DNA from: Candidatus Accumulibacter aalborgensis
Lineage (GTDB): Bacteria; Pseudomonadota; Gammaproteobacteria; Burkholderiales; Rhodocyclaceae
NCBI RefSeq assembly: GCF_900089955.1
Contig: NZ_FLQX01000096.1
Span: 1 to 53,086 of the forward strand
DNA: 53,086 nt
Direction of reading: 5' to 3'
Position numbers and translations under genes: made by a program. The notes under the pieces were generated by a model. The model searched no databases. It had not been told where the DNA came from and was given only the letters and a program-made list of their open reading frames with translations. Of this stretch, positions 17,025-25,621 are shown piece after piece. Position 1 is the stretch's first letter. Each line of letters begins with the position of its first letter.

Positions 17025-17061
17025 GGAAAATCTCCCGTTATAGGCGGGAAAATTTCCCGCC
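17025..17061. promoter_or_regulatory. Palindromic operator-like site upstream of the histidine kinase
   Basis: GGCGGGAAAATTTCCCGCC (17043-17061) is a perfect palindrome with one central base. A second, imperfect copy, GGAAAATCTCCCG, lies 18 bases upstream (17025-17037). Two phased copies ahead of a gene suggest a dimeric regulator. The rest of the 311-base gap (16829-17139) holds no convincing gene; a 23-codon frame at 17081-17151 overlaps the kinase start. Confidence 0.5.
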
Positions 17062-17139
17062 CTTTCGGTAATAATAGGTCATGCTCGCCACCATCACCCT
17101 CGTCGGCTACCTGTTGCCTCACCTCGCTGGCGGAACTGC

Positions 17140-18951
17140 ATGCAGACCGTGATCGCCTCCCTGTGCGATGCGATCGCCATCCTTGACGAGCGGGGCGTGA
17201 TCATCAGCGTTAACCGGGTCTGGCGGACTTTTGCCGCAACCCATGGCGGTAGTGCCGCGCTGGCGGCCGGGGTCGGCATCGACTACCTGGCGGTGGTGCG
17301 GCGGTCGGCAGCCAACGATGCGCTTGCCGCGCTGGCCTTGCGCGGGCTCGAAGATGTCCTGGCGGGGCGGGAGACGCTGTTTACACTGGAGTACCCCTGC
17401 CATTCCCCGGATGGCGGACGCTGGTTCGTGTTTTTCGCCACGCCACTAGAAGGATCGATCCAGGGGGTGGCTGTCTGTCATCGTGACATCACCGCGCGCC
17501 AGTCGGCCCAGCGCGCTCTCGATGAGCATGCCGCCGAGTTGCGTCAGCACGCGCGCGACCTGAAAGCGCTGTTGAACGGCGTGTCGTCAATGATCGGCTA
17601 CTGGGACCGTCACCTGGACAACCGCTTCGCCAACCACGCCTATAGCGACTGGTTCGGCGTCGATCCGGCGACGATCGCGGGCCAGCATATCCGCGAGGTG
17701 ATCGGTGAGGAACTCTACCGTCTCAACCTGCCGCATATCGAGGCCGCCTTGCGCGGTCACGCCCAGCAGTTCGAGCGTGGCATCCCGTCGCCCGATGGCC
17801 GCTCTGTGCGCCATGCGCTGATTCGTTACACACCCGATATCGTCGATGGCGAGGTGCAAGGCTTCTTCGTCGAGGTCACGGATGTTACCTCGATCAAGGC
17901 CAGCGAGCAGGCCTTGCAGCGTGCCCAGGAGGTCGGTCGGCTGGGCATTTACACGACCGACCTGTCCTCGGGAGTGTGGGTGGGCAGCCCGATGCTCAAC
18001 CGGATTTTCGGCATTGGCCCGGAATGCCAACATACCGCCGAGGGCTGGCGGCGGCTGCTGCATCCCGACGACCGTCAGCCAGTTCTCGATCGCTTGCGGC
18101 AGGTGGTTGCTAATGGCAGCGCTTTCGACATGGAGTACCGGATCGTGCGGGCCAACGATGGTGCGGTGCGCTGGATGCATGGCCTCGGTCAGTTCGAGCG
18201 CTCGACGGACGGAACGGCGTTGCGCCTGCTGGGTACCGTGCAGGACGTCACCGAGCGCAAGGAGGCTGAACTCGCCACGCAGGTCCTGCTCGACGAGAAC
18301 ACGCGCCTGGTGCGGCAGATGATCACCCTGCAGGAGAATGAGCGTGCGGCGCTGGCCCGCGAACTGCACGATGAACTCTCGCAGCACCTGACCGCGATCC
18401 GTGCCTTCGCCGGGGCCATCCAGCGTCATGAGGCGCCCGATCGCCGCGAACGAAGTCAGGTCTTTGCGCGGGCGATCGACGACTCTGCGCGCGATATCTA
18501 CGCCGTGTCGCACCGGCTGATGGAAGGTCTGCGTCCGAGTGTCCTCGACTCGGCCGGCATCGTCGAGGCGCTTGCCAGCCTCCTTGACGGATGGGGTGAA
18601 CAGCATCCCGAGATCGAATGGCGGGCATCGCTGGATGCGAACCTGGTTTGCCACGGGGCGCAGTTGCGGGTCGCCATCTATCGCATCGTGCAGGAGTGCC
18701 TGAGCAATGTCGCCCGGCACGCGAGCGCCCAGCGCGTGCGGATCGTCCTCGCCGGCCGCCAGTGGCCGAACGGGGAGATGTTGCGCCTGGTCATTCGCGA
18801 CGACGGCGTCGGCATGGACGTCCATAAGCCACACCGCGGTTTCGGCCTGCTGGGGATGCGTGAACGCGTGCTGACCCTCGGCGGCTGGTTCCAGATCACC
18901 AGCGAGCCAGCCGGCGGCACCCGCGTGCGGGTGATTCTGCCTAACGCCTGA
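17140..18951 (+). CDS. PAS-domain sensor histidine kinase, NarX/UhpB type
   Basis: A 603-residue kinase without clear membrane helices, so probably cytoplasmic. Three PAS-like domains (about 1-118, 140-250 and 262-372; the second and third end in the typical DVTSIKASE and DVTERKEAE) precede a HisKA_3 dimerisation domain with H410 in ARELHDELSQHLTAI. The HATPase domain (about 505-602) has NVARHA, DDGVGM and GFGLLGMRERV. It is convergent with the NarL-type regulator at 18985, its likely partner. A short hydrophobic frame (17081-17151) overlaps the start and could couple translation. Confidence 0.92.
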   Translation: MQTVIASLCDAIAILDERGVIISVNRVWRTFAATHGGSAALAAGVGIDYLAVVRRSAANDALAALALRGLEDVLAGRETLFTLEYPCHSPDGGRWFVFFATPLEGSIQGVAVCHRDITARQSAQRALDEHAAELRQHARDLKALLNGVSSMIGYWDRHLDNRFANHAYSDWFGVDPATIAGQHIREVIGEELYRLNLPHIEAALRGHAQQFERGIPSPDGRSVRHALIRYTPDIVDGEVQGFFVEVTDVTSIKASEQALQRAQEVGRLGIYTTDLSSGVWVGSPMLNRIFGIGPECQHTAEGWRRLLHPDDRQPVLDRLRQVVANGSAFDMEYRIVRANDGAVRWMHGLGQFERSTDGTALRLLGTVQDVTERKEAELATQVLLDENTRLVRQMITLQENERAALARELHDELSQHLTAIRAFAGAIQRHEAPDRRERSQVFARAIDDSARDIYAVSHRLMEGLRPSVLDSAGIVEALASLLDGWGEQHPEIEWRASLDANLVCHGAQLRVAIYRIVQECLSNVARHASAQRVRIVLAGRQWPNGEMLRLVIRDDGVGMDVHKPHRGFGLLGMRERVLTLGGWFQITSEPAGGTRVRVILPNA

Positions 18952-18984
18952 TCGGCTTTCGGGCAGTGCCCTCAGGAGCTGCCG

Positions 18985-19635
18985 TCAGGGTTCGACGAGG
19001 CCCTGGCGAATCGCCATACGCGCCATCTCGGCGGGGCTGGAAACGCCCAGCTTGGCTCTGATCTGGGTGAAATGGTTGCTGACGGTCTTGCTGCTCAGGT
19101 GCAGGATGCTCGCGCACTGGGGCAGCGTGTGGCCCTCGCTGAGCAGCTTGAAGACCTGGAACTCGCGCTGGGTCAGGCGCTTGAACTGGCTGGCGCCCGA
19201 CGGGAGGTGGCGGTCCAGCAGGGCCGGCAACATGTCCGGGCTGACGAAGGATTCCCCGCCCGCCACTTTCCTGATCCCTTGCAGCAAGGTATCGGCGTTG
19301 CTGCTCTTGGTGACGAAGCCAAGAGCACCGGCCTCCAGCGCCCGCTCGAGCAGTACCTGTGAATTATGCACGGTATAGACCAGGATGGCCGCTCGCGGGT
19401 CCAGCTCGCGGATGCGCCGGATGGCTTCGATGCCGCCGAACCCTTCCATGCTTAGATCCATGACCACCGCGTCCGGGCGGATAGGGCGGTACACGGCGTA
19501 CGCCGCCTCACCACTGGCGACTTCCAGCAGCACGCGCAGCCCGGCATCGGAATCGATCAGGCTGCGCAGGCCGGCGCGCAGTGCCGGGTGGTCGTCGACC
19601 ACCATGACCGTCACGGGTTGGGCTGCAGGATTCAC
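18985..19635 (-). CDS. NarL/LuxR-type response regulator
   Basis: A 216-residue regulator. The receiver domain has the acidic pair in VVDDHP, the phospho-acceptor D60 (VVMDLSMEG) and K110 (GFVTKSS). The C-terminal LuxR helix-turn-helix runs from LTQREFQVFKLLSEGHTL to SSKTVSNHFTQIRAKLGV. This class pairs with HisKA_3 kinases such as the convergent one at 17140. It starts 8 bases after ybiT on the same strand, so it may be transcribed from the ybiT promoter. Confidence 0.92.
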   Translation of the reverse strand: MNPAAQPVTVMVVDDHPALRAGLRSLIDSDAGLRVLLEVASGEAAYAVYRPIRPDAVVMDLSMEGFGGIEAIRRIRELDPRAAILVYTVHNSQVLLERALEAGALGFVTKSSNADTLLQGIRKVAGGESFVSPDMLPALLDRHLPSGASQFKRLTQREFQVFKLLSEGHTLPQCASILHLSSKTVSNHFTQIRAKLGVSSPAEMARMAIRQGLVEP

Positions 19636-19643
19636 GAATTCAC

Positions 19644-21266
19644 TCAGGCGATGCCCTGGCTGGCGAGGTATTCTTCGTAATTGCCCAGGTAGTTGACCAC
19701 CTTGCCGTCGAGGCGGATTTCGAGGATGCGCGTGGCGAGCGACGAGACGAACTCGCGGTCGTGCGAGACGAAGATTAGCGTTCCCTTGAACTTTTCGAGC
19801 GCGGTATTGAGCGACTCGATCGATTCCATGTCGAGGTGGTTGGTCGGCTCATCCATCACCAGCACGTTCGGCCGGGTCAGCATCAGCTTGCCGAAGATCA
19901 TGCGCCCCTGCTCGCCTCCCGAGATCACCTTCACGGCCTTGCGGACTTCGTTGCCCGAGAAGAGGAGGCGCCCAAGCGTACCGCGGATCAGGGTCTCGAG
20001 GTCGTCGCCATCGGCGGCGTTGGCGCGCGCGTAGCCGGCGATCCAGTCGGTCAGGTTGGTATCGCTGGCAAAATCCTGCGCGTGGTCCTGTGCGTAGTAA
20101 CCCAGACGCGCTTTCTCTGCCCACTTGACGCTGCCTCGTTGGGGCTGTAGCTCGCCCATCAACAGCTTCAGCAGAGTGGTTTTGCCGACGCCGTTCTCAC
20201 CAATGATCGCCAGGCGATCACCGCCGTTGATGGTCAGGTCCAGCTTGTTCACAACTTTACGCGCGTTCGTCTGGTAAGCGAAAGTCAGGTTTTCGATCTC
20301 GACCGCCTGGCGGTGGAGCTTTTCCTTGTCTTCGAACTCGAAACGGATCCACGGATATTGGCGCGAAGAAGGCTTGACGTCCTCCGGTTTCAGTTTGTCG
20401 ATCAGTTTCACTCGCGACGTGGCCTGCTTGGCCTTGGAGGCGTTGGCCGAGAAACGGCGAACGAAGCTTTGCAGTTCGGCGATCCGTTCCCTGGCTTTGG
20501 CGTTGGCATTCTGTTGCCGCTCGCGGGCCATCGCCGACGCTTCCATGAAGTCGTCATAGGTGCCGGGATAGACCGTGATCTTGCCGTAGTCCAGGTCAGC
20601 CATGTGCGTGCACACCTGGTTGAGAAAGTGTCGATCGTGGGAAATGATGATCATCGTGCTGTTGCGCTCGTTGATCACGTTTTCCAGCCAGCGGATGGTG
20701 GCAATGTCGAGGTTGTTGGTCGGCTCGTCGAGCAGCAGGATGTCCGGGTTGGCAAAAAGTGCCTGAATCAAAAGTACCCGCAGTTTCCAGCCCGGTGCAA
20801 CATCGCTCATCGGGCCAAAGTGCTGTTCGGCCGGGATGCCAACGCCGAGCAGCAGTTCGCCCGCACGCGACTCGGCAGTGTAGCCGCCGTACTCGGCAAA
20901 GCGGGCTTCCAGCTCTGCGGCGTGCAGATAGTCCTCCTCGGTGGCTTCCAGGTTGGCGTAGATCGCATCCTTCTCGAGCATGCAGGCCCACATGTCCTCA
21001 TGGCCCATCATCACCACGTCGATCACGCGTTGCTGCTCGAAAGCGAACTGATCCTGACGCAGGTAGGCCATACGTTCGTGCTGTTCCTTGGCGACGTTGC
21101 CAGCAGTGGGTTCGAGTTCGCCGTCGAGAATCTTCATGAAGGTTGATTTGCCGGAGCCGTTGGCGCCGATCAGCCCGTAGCGATAGCCCTCGCCGAACTT
21201 GACCGAGACGTTTTCAAAAAGGGGTTTGGCCCCGAACTGCATGGTGATGTTGTTGGCGACGAGCAC
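19644..21266 (-). CDS. ybiT: ABC-F family ATPase, YbiT-like
   Basis: A 540-residue cytoplasmic translation-factor-type ATPase. Domain 1 has GANGSGKST and [11 protein letters not shown]; its signature is the variant [14 protein letters not shown]. Domain 2 has [18 protein letters not shown] and [14 protein letters not shown]. The linker arm (about 240-290, [16 protein letters not shown]) and the NNLD box are typical of the YbiT branch. ABC-F proteins act on the ribosome. This is the second ABC-F gene in 10 kb, of a different subfamily from the YheS-like one. Confidence 0.92.
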   Translation of the reverse strand: MLVANNITMQFGAKPLFENVSVKFGEGYRYGLIGANGSGKSTFMKILDGELEPTAGNVAKEQHERMAYLRQDQFAFEQQRVIDVVMMGHEDMWACMLEKDAIYANLEATEEDYLHAAELEARFAEYGGYTAESRAGELLLGVGIPAEQHFGPMSDVAPGWKLRVLLIQALFANPDILLLDEPTNNLDIATIRWLENVINERNSTMIIISHDRHFLNQVCTHMADLDYGKITVYPGTYDDFMEASAMARERQQNANAKARERIAELQSFVRRFSANASKAKQATSRVKLIDKLKPEDVKPSSRQYPWIRFEFEDKEKLHRQAVEIENLTFAYQTNARKVVNKLDLTINGGDRLAIIGENGVGKTTLLKLLMGELQPQRGSVKWAEKARLGYYAQDHAQDFASDTNLTDWIAGYARANAADGDDLETLIRGTLGRLLFSGNEVRKAVKVISGGEQGRMIFGKLMLTRPNVLVMDEPTNHLDMESIESLNTALEKFKGTLIFVSHDREFVSSLATRILEIRLDGKVVNYLGNYEEYLASQGIA

Positions 21267-21332
21267 GAAGAAACCTCGGTAAAATCATCAAGTTGCGAAA
21301 GGGCGATATTGTACCTCAGGGGCTGGTTTTTT

Positions 21333-21845
21333 TCAGAAACCGTCGGTGGATGGAGGCTGCGTGGCCAGCAGGGCATCGAGTTCGACCCACAGTGGCTCGC
21401 AGAGCCCCTCGCGGTAAGCCGCTTGCCGGAAGGCAGGATGCTCGCGGCGATAGACCTCGTGCAGGCCGCTTCGGTCGTCGATGACACAGGCCCTGACGTT
21501 TGCCAGGCGGTCGGCGACCTTCACCACCAGAGCCAGTTCGCTGGGGCCGACTACCGTCGCGAGCCTGGCGTAGGTCCGCGCCTTGCGCTCGGCGCGGCTG
21601 ACGCCGGGCGCATCGGTCAGCAAGCGGACGCACTCGGCAATCCGCGGTCCGAAGTGCTGCCGGATGTCGCTTTCGGTCACCGCGGTGTCTTCGACGACGT
21701 CATGGAGGTAGCCGATGATCTGAGCTTCGCTCCCGTAAGGGGACAGCAAGCCGACGACCGCGTCAAGATGGAACGAATAAGGCCGGGCGCCATACATCTG
21801 GCTGCCGTGAGCAGCCAGGGCAAAGGAGCGAACTTGATCGAGCAC
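21333..21845 (-). CDS. HD-domain protein resembling small alarmone hydrolases
   Basis: A protein of 170 residues from a GTG with an AGGGA-type SD, 8 bases after the sterol-desaturase-like gene. It keeps the metal-site motifs of the SpoT/MESH1 hydrolase fold: H26 (RPYSFHL), H48-D49 with E52-D53 (LHDVVEDT) and KVADRLANVRA. No synthetase, TGS or ACT domain is present. Predicted activity is hydrolysis of (p)ppGpp or a related nucleotide, inferred from motifs only. It is last in the long leftward run. Confidence 0.8.
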   Translation of the reverse strand: MLDQVRSFALAAHGSQMYGARPYSFHLDAVVGLLSPYGSEAQIIGYLHDVVEDTAVTESDIRQHFGPRIAECVRLLTDAPGVSRAERKARTYARLATVVGPSELALVVKVADRLANVRACVIDDRSGLHEVYRREHPAFRQAAYREGLCEPLWVELDALLATQPPSTDGF

Positions 21846-21853
21846 GCCTGTCC

Positions 21854-22825
21854 CTAGCGCCCGCGGGTATGCGGCCGGAAAGTGGCTGCCAGGGCGACCA
21901 GTCCTTCCCACTGCTGGCGCCAGAAGCCGCTCTCCGCGGCGGACTCGGGCAGCGGTCCGTGGCTGAGACCTGAGGAGGGCATCGCCTGGCCACGATACTG
22001 GGTACCGAAGAGTTGATCCCAGACTGGAAAGAGGATCGCAAAATTGCAGCCAAAGCGATATCGCCGACCGGCGGGAAGATCGAGCGCATGGTGCCAGCGA
22101 TGGTAACGCGGGCTGACCAGCAGCAGTTCGCCAAGGTGTCCGAACGACAAGCGAGCATTGACGTGCGACAGGTTTTCGACGATTCGCACGGCCATCAGCA
22201 GGCCGATGAATTGGCCCGGTGGGACGCCGATCAGCAGCGCAATGACGGCGAACCAGAAGCCGCTGGAGAGGTCATCGAGCAGATGGTTGCGGCTATCCGT
22301 CCACAGCGTCATCTTGCGCTGACTGTGGTGGACCGCGTGCAGCGCCCACCACCAGCGCAGCGTGTGCGAGAGGCGGTGGCGCCAGTACTCGGCGAAGTCC
22401 AGGATGATGAGATAGGTCGCGAAACTGAGCAGCGGTTGCTGTTCCAGTACGGGAAACAGGTCCTCCAGTTGCGCCGGAAGGATGTCGTGGAAGCGTAGCC
22501 AGCTATCCACCTCGACGAAAAGCGGCGCCAGCAATGCGAAGACGAGTAGCGGAATGATTCCCAGTCGGTCGAGCAGGGAATAGAGGACATCCACGCGCAC
22601 CGCTTTGCGGTCCCGCCACACCTCGATCGGCAGCAGCGCCTCAAGCGGTCGCAGCAGCACGTAGGCGGTGGCAAGCTGCAGGATTCCCCAGAGAAAGAAC
22701 TCAAGGCCATCGAAAGCCATTTCCAGATAACTGCCCAGGCCCAAGGTCAGCAGCACGGGCTGCACGACGCGATCGAGCAGCCAGCCCTGCAATTGGACAA
22801 ATCCGTCGGTGAATGCGCCTATCAT
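21854..22825 (-). CDS. Sterol desaturase / fatty acid hydroxylase family protein
   Basis: A 323-residue membrane protein with four to five hydrophobic segments and the eight-histidine di-iron signature of the family: HRLSH, HAVHH and HRWHH. Such enzymes hydroxylate or desaturate lipids at the inner membrane; the substrate is unknown. Its start overlaps the stop of the polysaccharide deacetylase gene by 4 bases (ATGA), so translation is probably coupled. Confidence 0.88.
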   Translation of the reverse strand: MIGAFTDGFVQLQGWLLDRVVQPVLLTLGLGSYLEMAFDGLEFFLWGILQLATAYVLLRPLEALLPIEVWRDRKAVRVDVLYSLLDRLGIIPLLVFALLAPLFVEVDSWLRFHDILPAQLEDLFPVLEQQPLLSFATYLIILDFAEYWRHRLSHTLRWWWALHAVHHSQRKMTLWTDSRNHLLDDLSSGFWFAVIALLIGVPPGQFIGLLMAVRIVENLSHVNARLSFGHLGELLLVSPRYHRWHHALDLPAGRRYRFGCNFAILFPVWDQLFGTQYRGQAMPSSGLSHGPLPESAAESGFWRQQWEGLVALAATFRPHTRGR

Positions 22826-23586
22826 GGCTGTGTCCGCCGCGTCGCGAAACAGAAGCCTTTTCCCTTCAGGCCGCTGATCAGGGAGTCGAGCATCGGCGCG
22901 AAGGGATCCTTGCGCGACCAGATGCCGAGATGGGCCATCACGATGTCGCCATCCTTGAGGCGATCGAGAGCACGCTGCAGCAGGAACTCATTGGGGTAGG
23001 TCTGCGAAGGCAGTTCGTCACCGAGAAAACCGGCCGGCGCCCAGCCGACATGCCGGTAACCACAGGCCTGCGCCGCCGCCAACGCGTTCGGCGTCGTGCG
23101 GCCGCCGGGTGCACGCCAGAGCGGATCGAGTCGACGGCCGGTCAGTTCCTGGAAGCGGGTATCGGGGCCTTTCAGTTCGTCGCAGACGGCGCGCGCGTCC
23201 AGGGTTTCGCTGCGGCCATCCATCAGTCGGTAGCGGACCTGCGCGCCGGTGTCCTCGCGAAAACTCCCGTGACGCCAGGTGTGGCTGCCGAAAGCGTGGC
23301 CTTCCGCGACGCGCGCTTGCCAATAGGGCGCCCAACTGGCATCGAGCGCATGGTCGCCACGCAGGGTCTTTTCCTGCGCCAGAAAAAAAGTCGCCTTGAC
23401 CGCGTGCCTGGCGAGCGTGTCGGCGATCAACTCGGCGTGGCGCATGTTGCCGGTGTCAAAGGTCAGGTAGAGCGTGCCCTTGCAGGGTCCGGCGGCGGGT
23501 GCGGCAGGCGTCGCCGAGATCGCCACGCTGGTGGTCGCCAGCGCCAACGCCAGCGCCAATGCAAGTGGGGCCGGGAGAGCCATCAT
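22822..23586 (-). CDS. Polysaccharide deacetylase family protein (NodB fold)
   Basis: A 254-residue exported protein with a hydrophobic signal (residues 3-25). NodB motif 1 is TFDTGN (42-47): the catalytic-base Asp44 is kept, but the second Asp, usually a metal ligand, is Thr. Motif 2 is SHTWRH (101-106) with both metal His. The R-A-P-G-G motif 3 and a late IVMAHLG follow. Variation at the second Asp is known in PdaA-type peptidoglycan deacetylases. It overlaps by 4 bases with the genes on both sides. Substrate could be peptidoglycan or an exopolysaccharide. Confidence 0.88.
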   Translation of the reverse strand: MMALPAPLALALALALATTSVAISATPAAPAAGPCKGTLYLTFDTGNMRHAELIADTLARHAVKATFFLAQEKTLRGDHALDASWAPYWQARVAEGHAFGSHTWRHGSFREDTGAQVRYRLMDGRSETLDARAVCDELKGPDTRFQELTGRRLDPLWRAPGGRTTPNALAAAQACGYRHVGWAPAGFLGDELPSQTYPNEFLLQRALDRLKDGDIVMAHLGIWSRKDPFAPMLDSLISGLKGKGFCFATRRTQP

Positions 23587-24569
23587 CTGAGCCCCGCGTG
23601 GTTGAGGAAGAAAACGCCGTGTGGCGAACTGCCGACCGGGATCGACACCTTGAGCGTCTTGCTATCGAGGTCGAGGACCTGTACCTTGCGGGCAAAACGG
23701 GCTGTTGCCCAGAGTTCCTTGCCGTCGGCACGCACGAGCATGTCGTCCGGTCCGCCGGGCACATCGTATTTTTCAACAACCGTCATGGTCCTCGTGTCGA
23801 AGAGCGAAATACTGCCATTGACCGAACGGTTCGATACGAAGAAATGGCGCCGGTCGCCCTTCGGCTGGAAATTGTGGGTCGCGGTGTCGGTCGCCACCTT
23901 CTTGACGCTCTTCTGGAAGCGCCATTCGATGACCTCGACGACGCCTTCACCCATGCTCGCCACCAGGAGGTAACGGTTGTCCGGCGACATGACAATGCCG
24001 GCCGGCGTCCGGCCCACGGGCATCACCCAGGCAATCTTCTGTGTACCGAGGTGGATGGCCATCACTTCGTTTGAGTCCTGAAGAGTCACGAAGACGAACT
24101 CGCTGGCGTGGTCGAAAGCGATGTGCGATGGCGCTCGCGGCGCCGGCAGGCGGCCCTTGAGGGTGAAGTCGGTGGGGTCATAGAGATCGACCCGGTCAAG
24201 ACGCAGTGAGGTGGCGACGAACCATTTGCGATCCGGCGAGTAGCCCAACTGATAGGGATCCGAGATGTTGCGGACGCGTTTCTGCTCCCGACCAGTGCTT
24301 GGGTCGAAGAAGACCAATTGGTTGGCAGCGGCACAGGCGACGATGATCGACTTCTCGTCGGGAGTCGGAATCAGGTGGTGAGGCTCCTTGCAGACGGTTA
24401 CCTTGTCGGTGACGGTGTAGGTTTCGGTGTCGATCAGGCTGATCGTTCCATCAGCCGAATTGAGGGCAATCGCCAGTCCGGCATCTGCGGTGCCGTTGAC
24501 ACAGAGGAGCAGGAGAAGCAGCAGGGATGCGGCAAGGCGGCGGAAGGAAGTGGAAAGACAGTCGATCAT
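23583..24569 (-). CDS. Exported YVTN-type beta-propeller protein
   Basis: 328 residues from the ATG at 24569 that gives a clean signal peptide (LAASLLLLLLLCVNGTADA). The mature part is a run of about seven blades with the repeating pattern of a strand, DNRYLLVAS-like or DRKWFVATS-like turn and a V-G-P/D-P segment, typical of 40-residue YVTN repeats. No catalytic motif is seen; a binding or scaffold role in the periplasm is likely. The stop overlaps the deacetylase start, suggesting a common function at the cell surface. Confidence 0.85.
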   Translation of the reverse strand: MIDCLSTSFRRLAASLLLLLLLCVNGTADAGLAIALNSADGTISLIDTETYTVTDKVTVCKEPHHLIPTPDEKSIIVACAAANQLVFFDPSTGREQKRVRNISDPYQLGYSPDRKWFVATSLRLDRVDLYDPTDFTLKGRLPAPRAPSHIAFDHASEFVFVTLQDSNEVMAIHLGTQKIAWVMPVGRTPAGIVMSPDNRYLLVASMGEGVVEVIEWRFQKSVKKVATDTATHNFQPKGDRRHFFVSNRSVNGSISLFDTRTMTVVEKYDVPGGPDDMLVRADGKELWATARFARKVQVLDLDSKTLKVSIPVGSSPHGVFFLNHAGLR

Positions 24570-24610
24570 CACGGCGGGGAGTGGCAGAAGGGGATGCCCT
24601 AGTATAAAGG

Positions 24611-25621
24611 TCATATCATTCGCCGGCTGGTGAGTTCGTCCTTCAGCCAGGCATAACAGATCGGCGCCGCCACCAGGCCGGCCAGGCCAAAGGTGCTCTC
24701 CATGATCAGCATGGCGATCAGCAGCTCCCAGGCCTTGGCACGTATCTGGGCACCGACGATGTGCGCGTTGAGGAAATATTCGAGCTTGTGGATGACGACC
24801 AGGAAGGCAAGCGAGGAGGCGGCCACAGCCGGCGAGTGAGCCAGGCTGACGACGAAAATCACCGTGTTCGAGACCAGGTTGCCGACCACCGGTAGCAGGC
24901 TGGCGATGAAGGTGACGACGATCATCGTCTTGGTGAGGGGTAGATGGACACCGAACAAGGGCAGCACGACGGCCAGATAGAGCGCGCTGAACAAGGTGTT
25001 CAGCGCCGCGATACGCACCTGGGCAAAGACGACCCGGCGAAAGGCTTCGCCCAGGCGAAAGACTCTTTCGGCCAGTGCTCGGGCCAACGGGCCAACGTTC
25101 TCGGCGTGACCGGCTGCACGCAGTGATACTATTCCGCCGATCAGCATGCCGATCAGCACGTGCGCCAGCATGCGCCCGGTTTCCTTGCCGATCAGTTGCA
25201 GTTCAGCCGAATGTTCGCGCAGCCAGTGGCTGGCGCCTTCGCGCATTGCCTCGCCGTCTCTCGGCAGAAAATCGACCAGCCACGCTGGCAAGGTCGAACG
25301 TGAGGTCTCGATGATCTCGGCCATCTTGGCCAGCAACGCGGCGAAGCTGCCCCCCTCGCTGGTCATGAAGGCGATCAATCCGAGAACGGCTGCAGTCACG
25401 GCGCCGACGACCAGAGCCACCACCAGACCGACAGCCAGCCCTTTGGCGCGCGTGTTTGACAGGCGTCCAAAGCAAGGTGTCAGTAAGTGGACCAGTTCAT
25501 AGACCAGCAGCCCGGCAATGAGCGCCGGCAACAGGTGGACCTCGAGGATCAACACCATAGCCATCAGGGCCATGATCCAGGCGGCGTATTCGGGGGTGCT
25601 GGCTCGTTGATGAGTATTCAT
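24611..25621 (-). CDS. AI-2E family transporter (PF01594)
   Basis: A 336-residue inner-membrane protein with about eight helices and the long amphipathic central region of the family (FLPRDGEAMREGASHWL). The C-terminal half has VTFIASLLPVVGNLVSNTVIF and a VIHKLEYFLNAHIVG motif typical of this family. Members include TqsA-like exporters and Na+/H+ antiporters, so the substrate is open. The ATG at 25621 overlaps the stop of the flavoprotein gene by 4 bases. Confidence 0.87.
   Translation of the reverse strand: MNTHQRASTPEYAAWIMALMAMVLILEVHLLPALIAGLLVYELVHLLTPCFGRLSNTRAKGLAVGLVVALVVGAVTAAVLGLIAFMTSEGGSFAALLAKMAEIIETSRSTLPAWLVDFLPRDGEAMREGASHWLREHSAELQLIGKETGRMLAHVLIGMLIGGIVSLRAAGHAENVGPLARALAERVFRLGEAFRRVVFAQVRIAALNTLFSALYLAVVLPLFGVHLPLTKTMIVVTFIASLLPVVGNLVSNTVIFVVSLAHSPAVAASSLAFLVVIHKLEYFLNAHIVGAQIRAKAWELLIAMLIMESTFGLAGLVAAPICYAWLKDELTSRRMI

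Noticed and set aside
17587-18834. A 415-codon open frame antisense to the histidine kinase
   Set aside because: Its composition is that of a codon-position shadow, and the kinase frame has all expected motifs.
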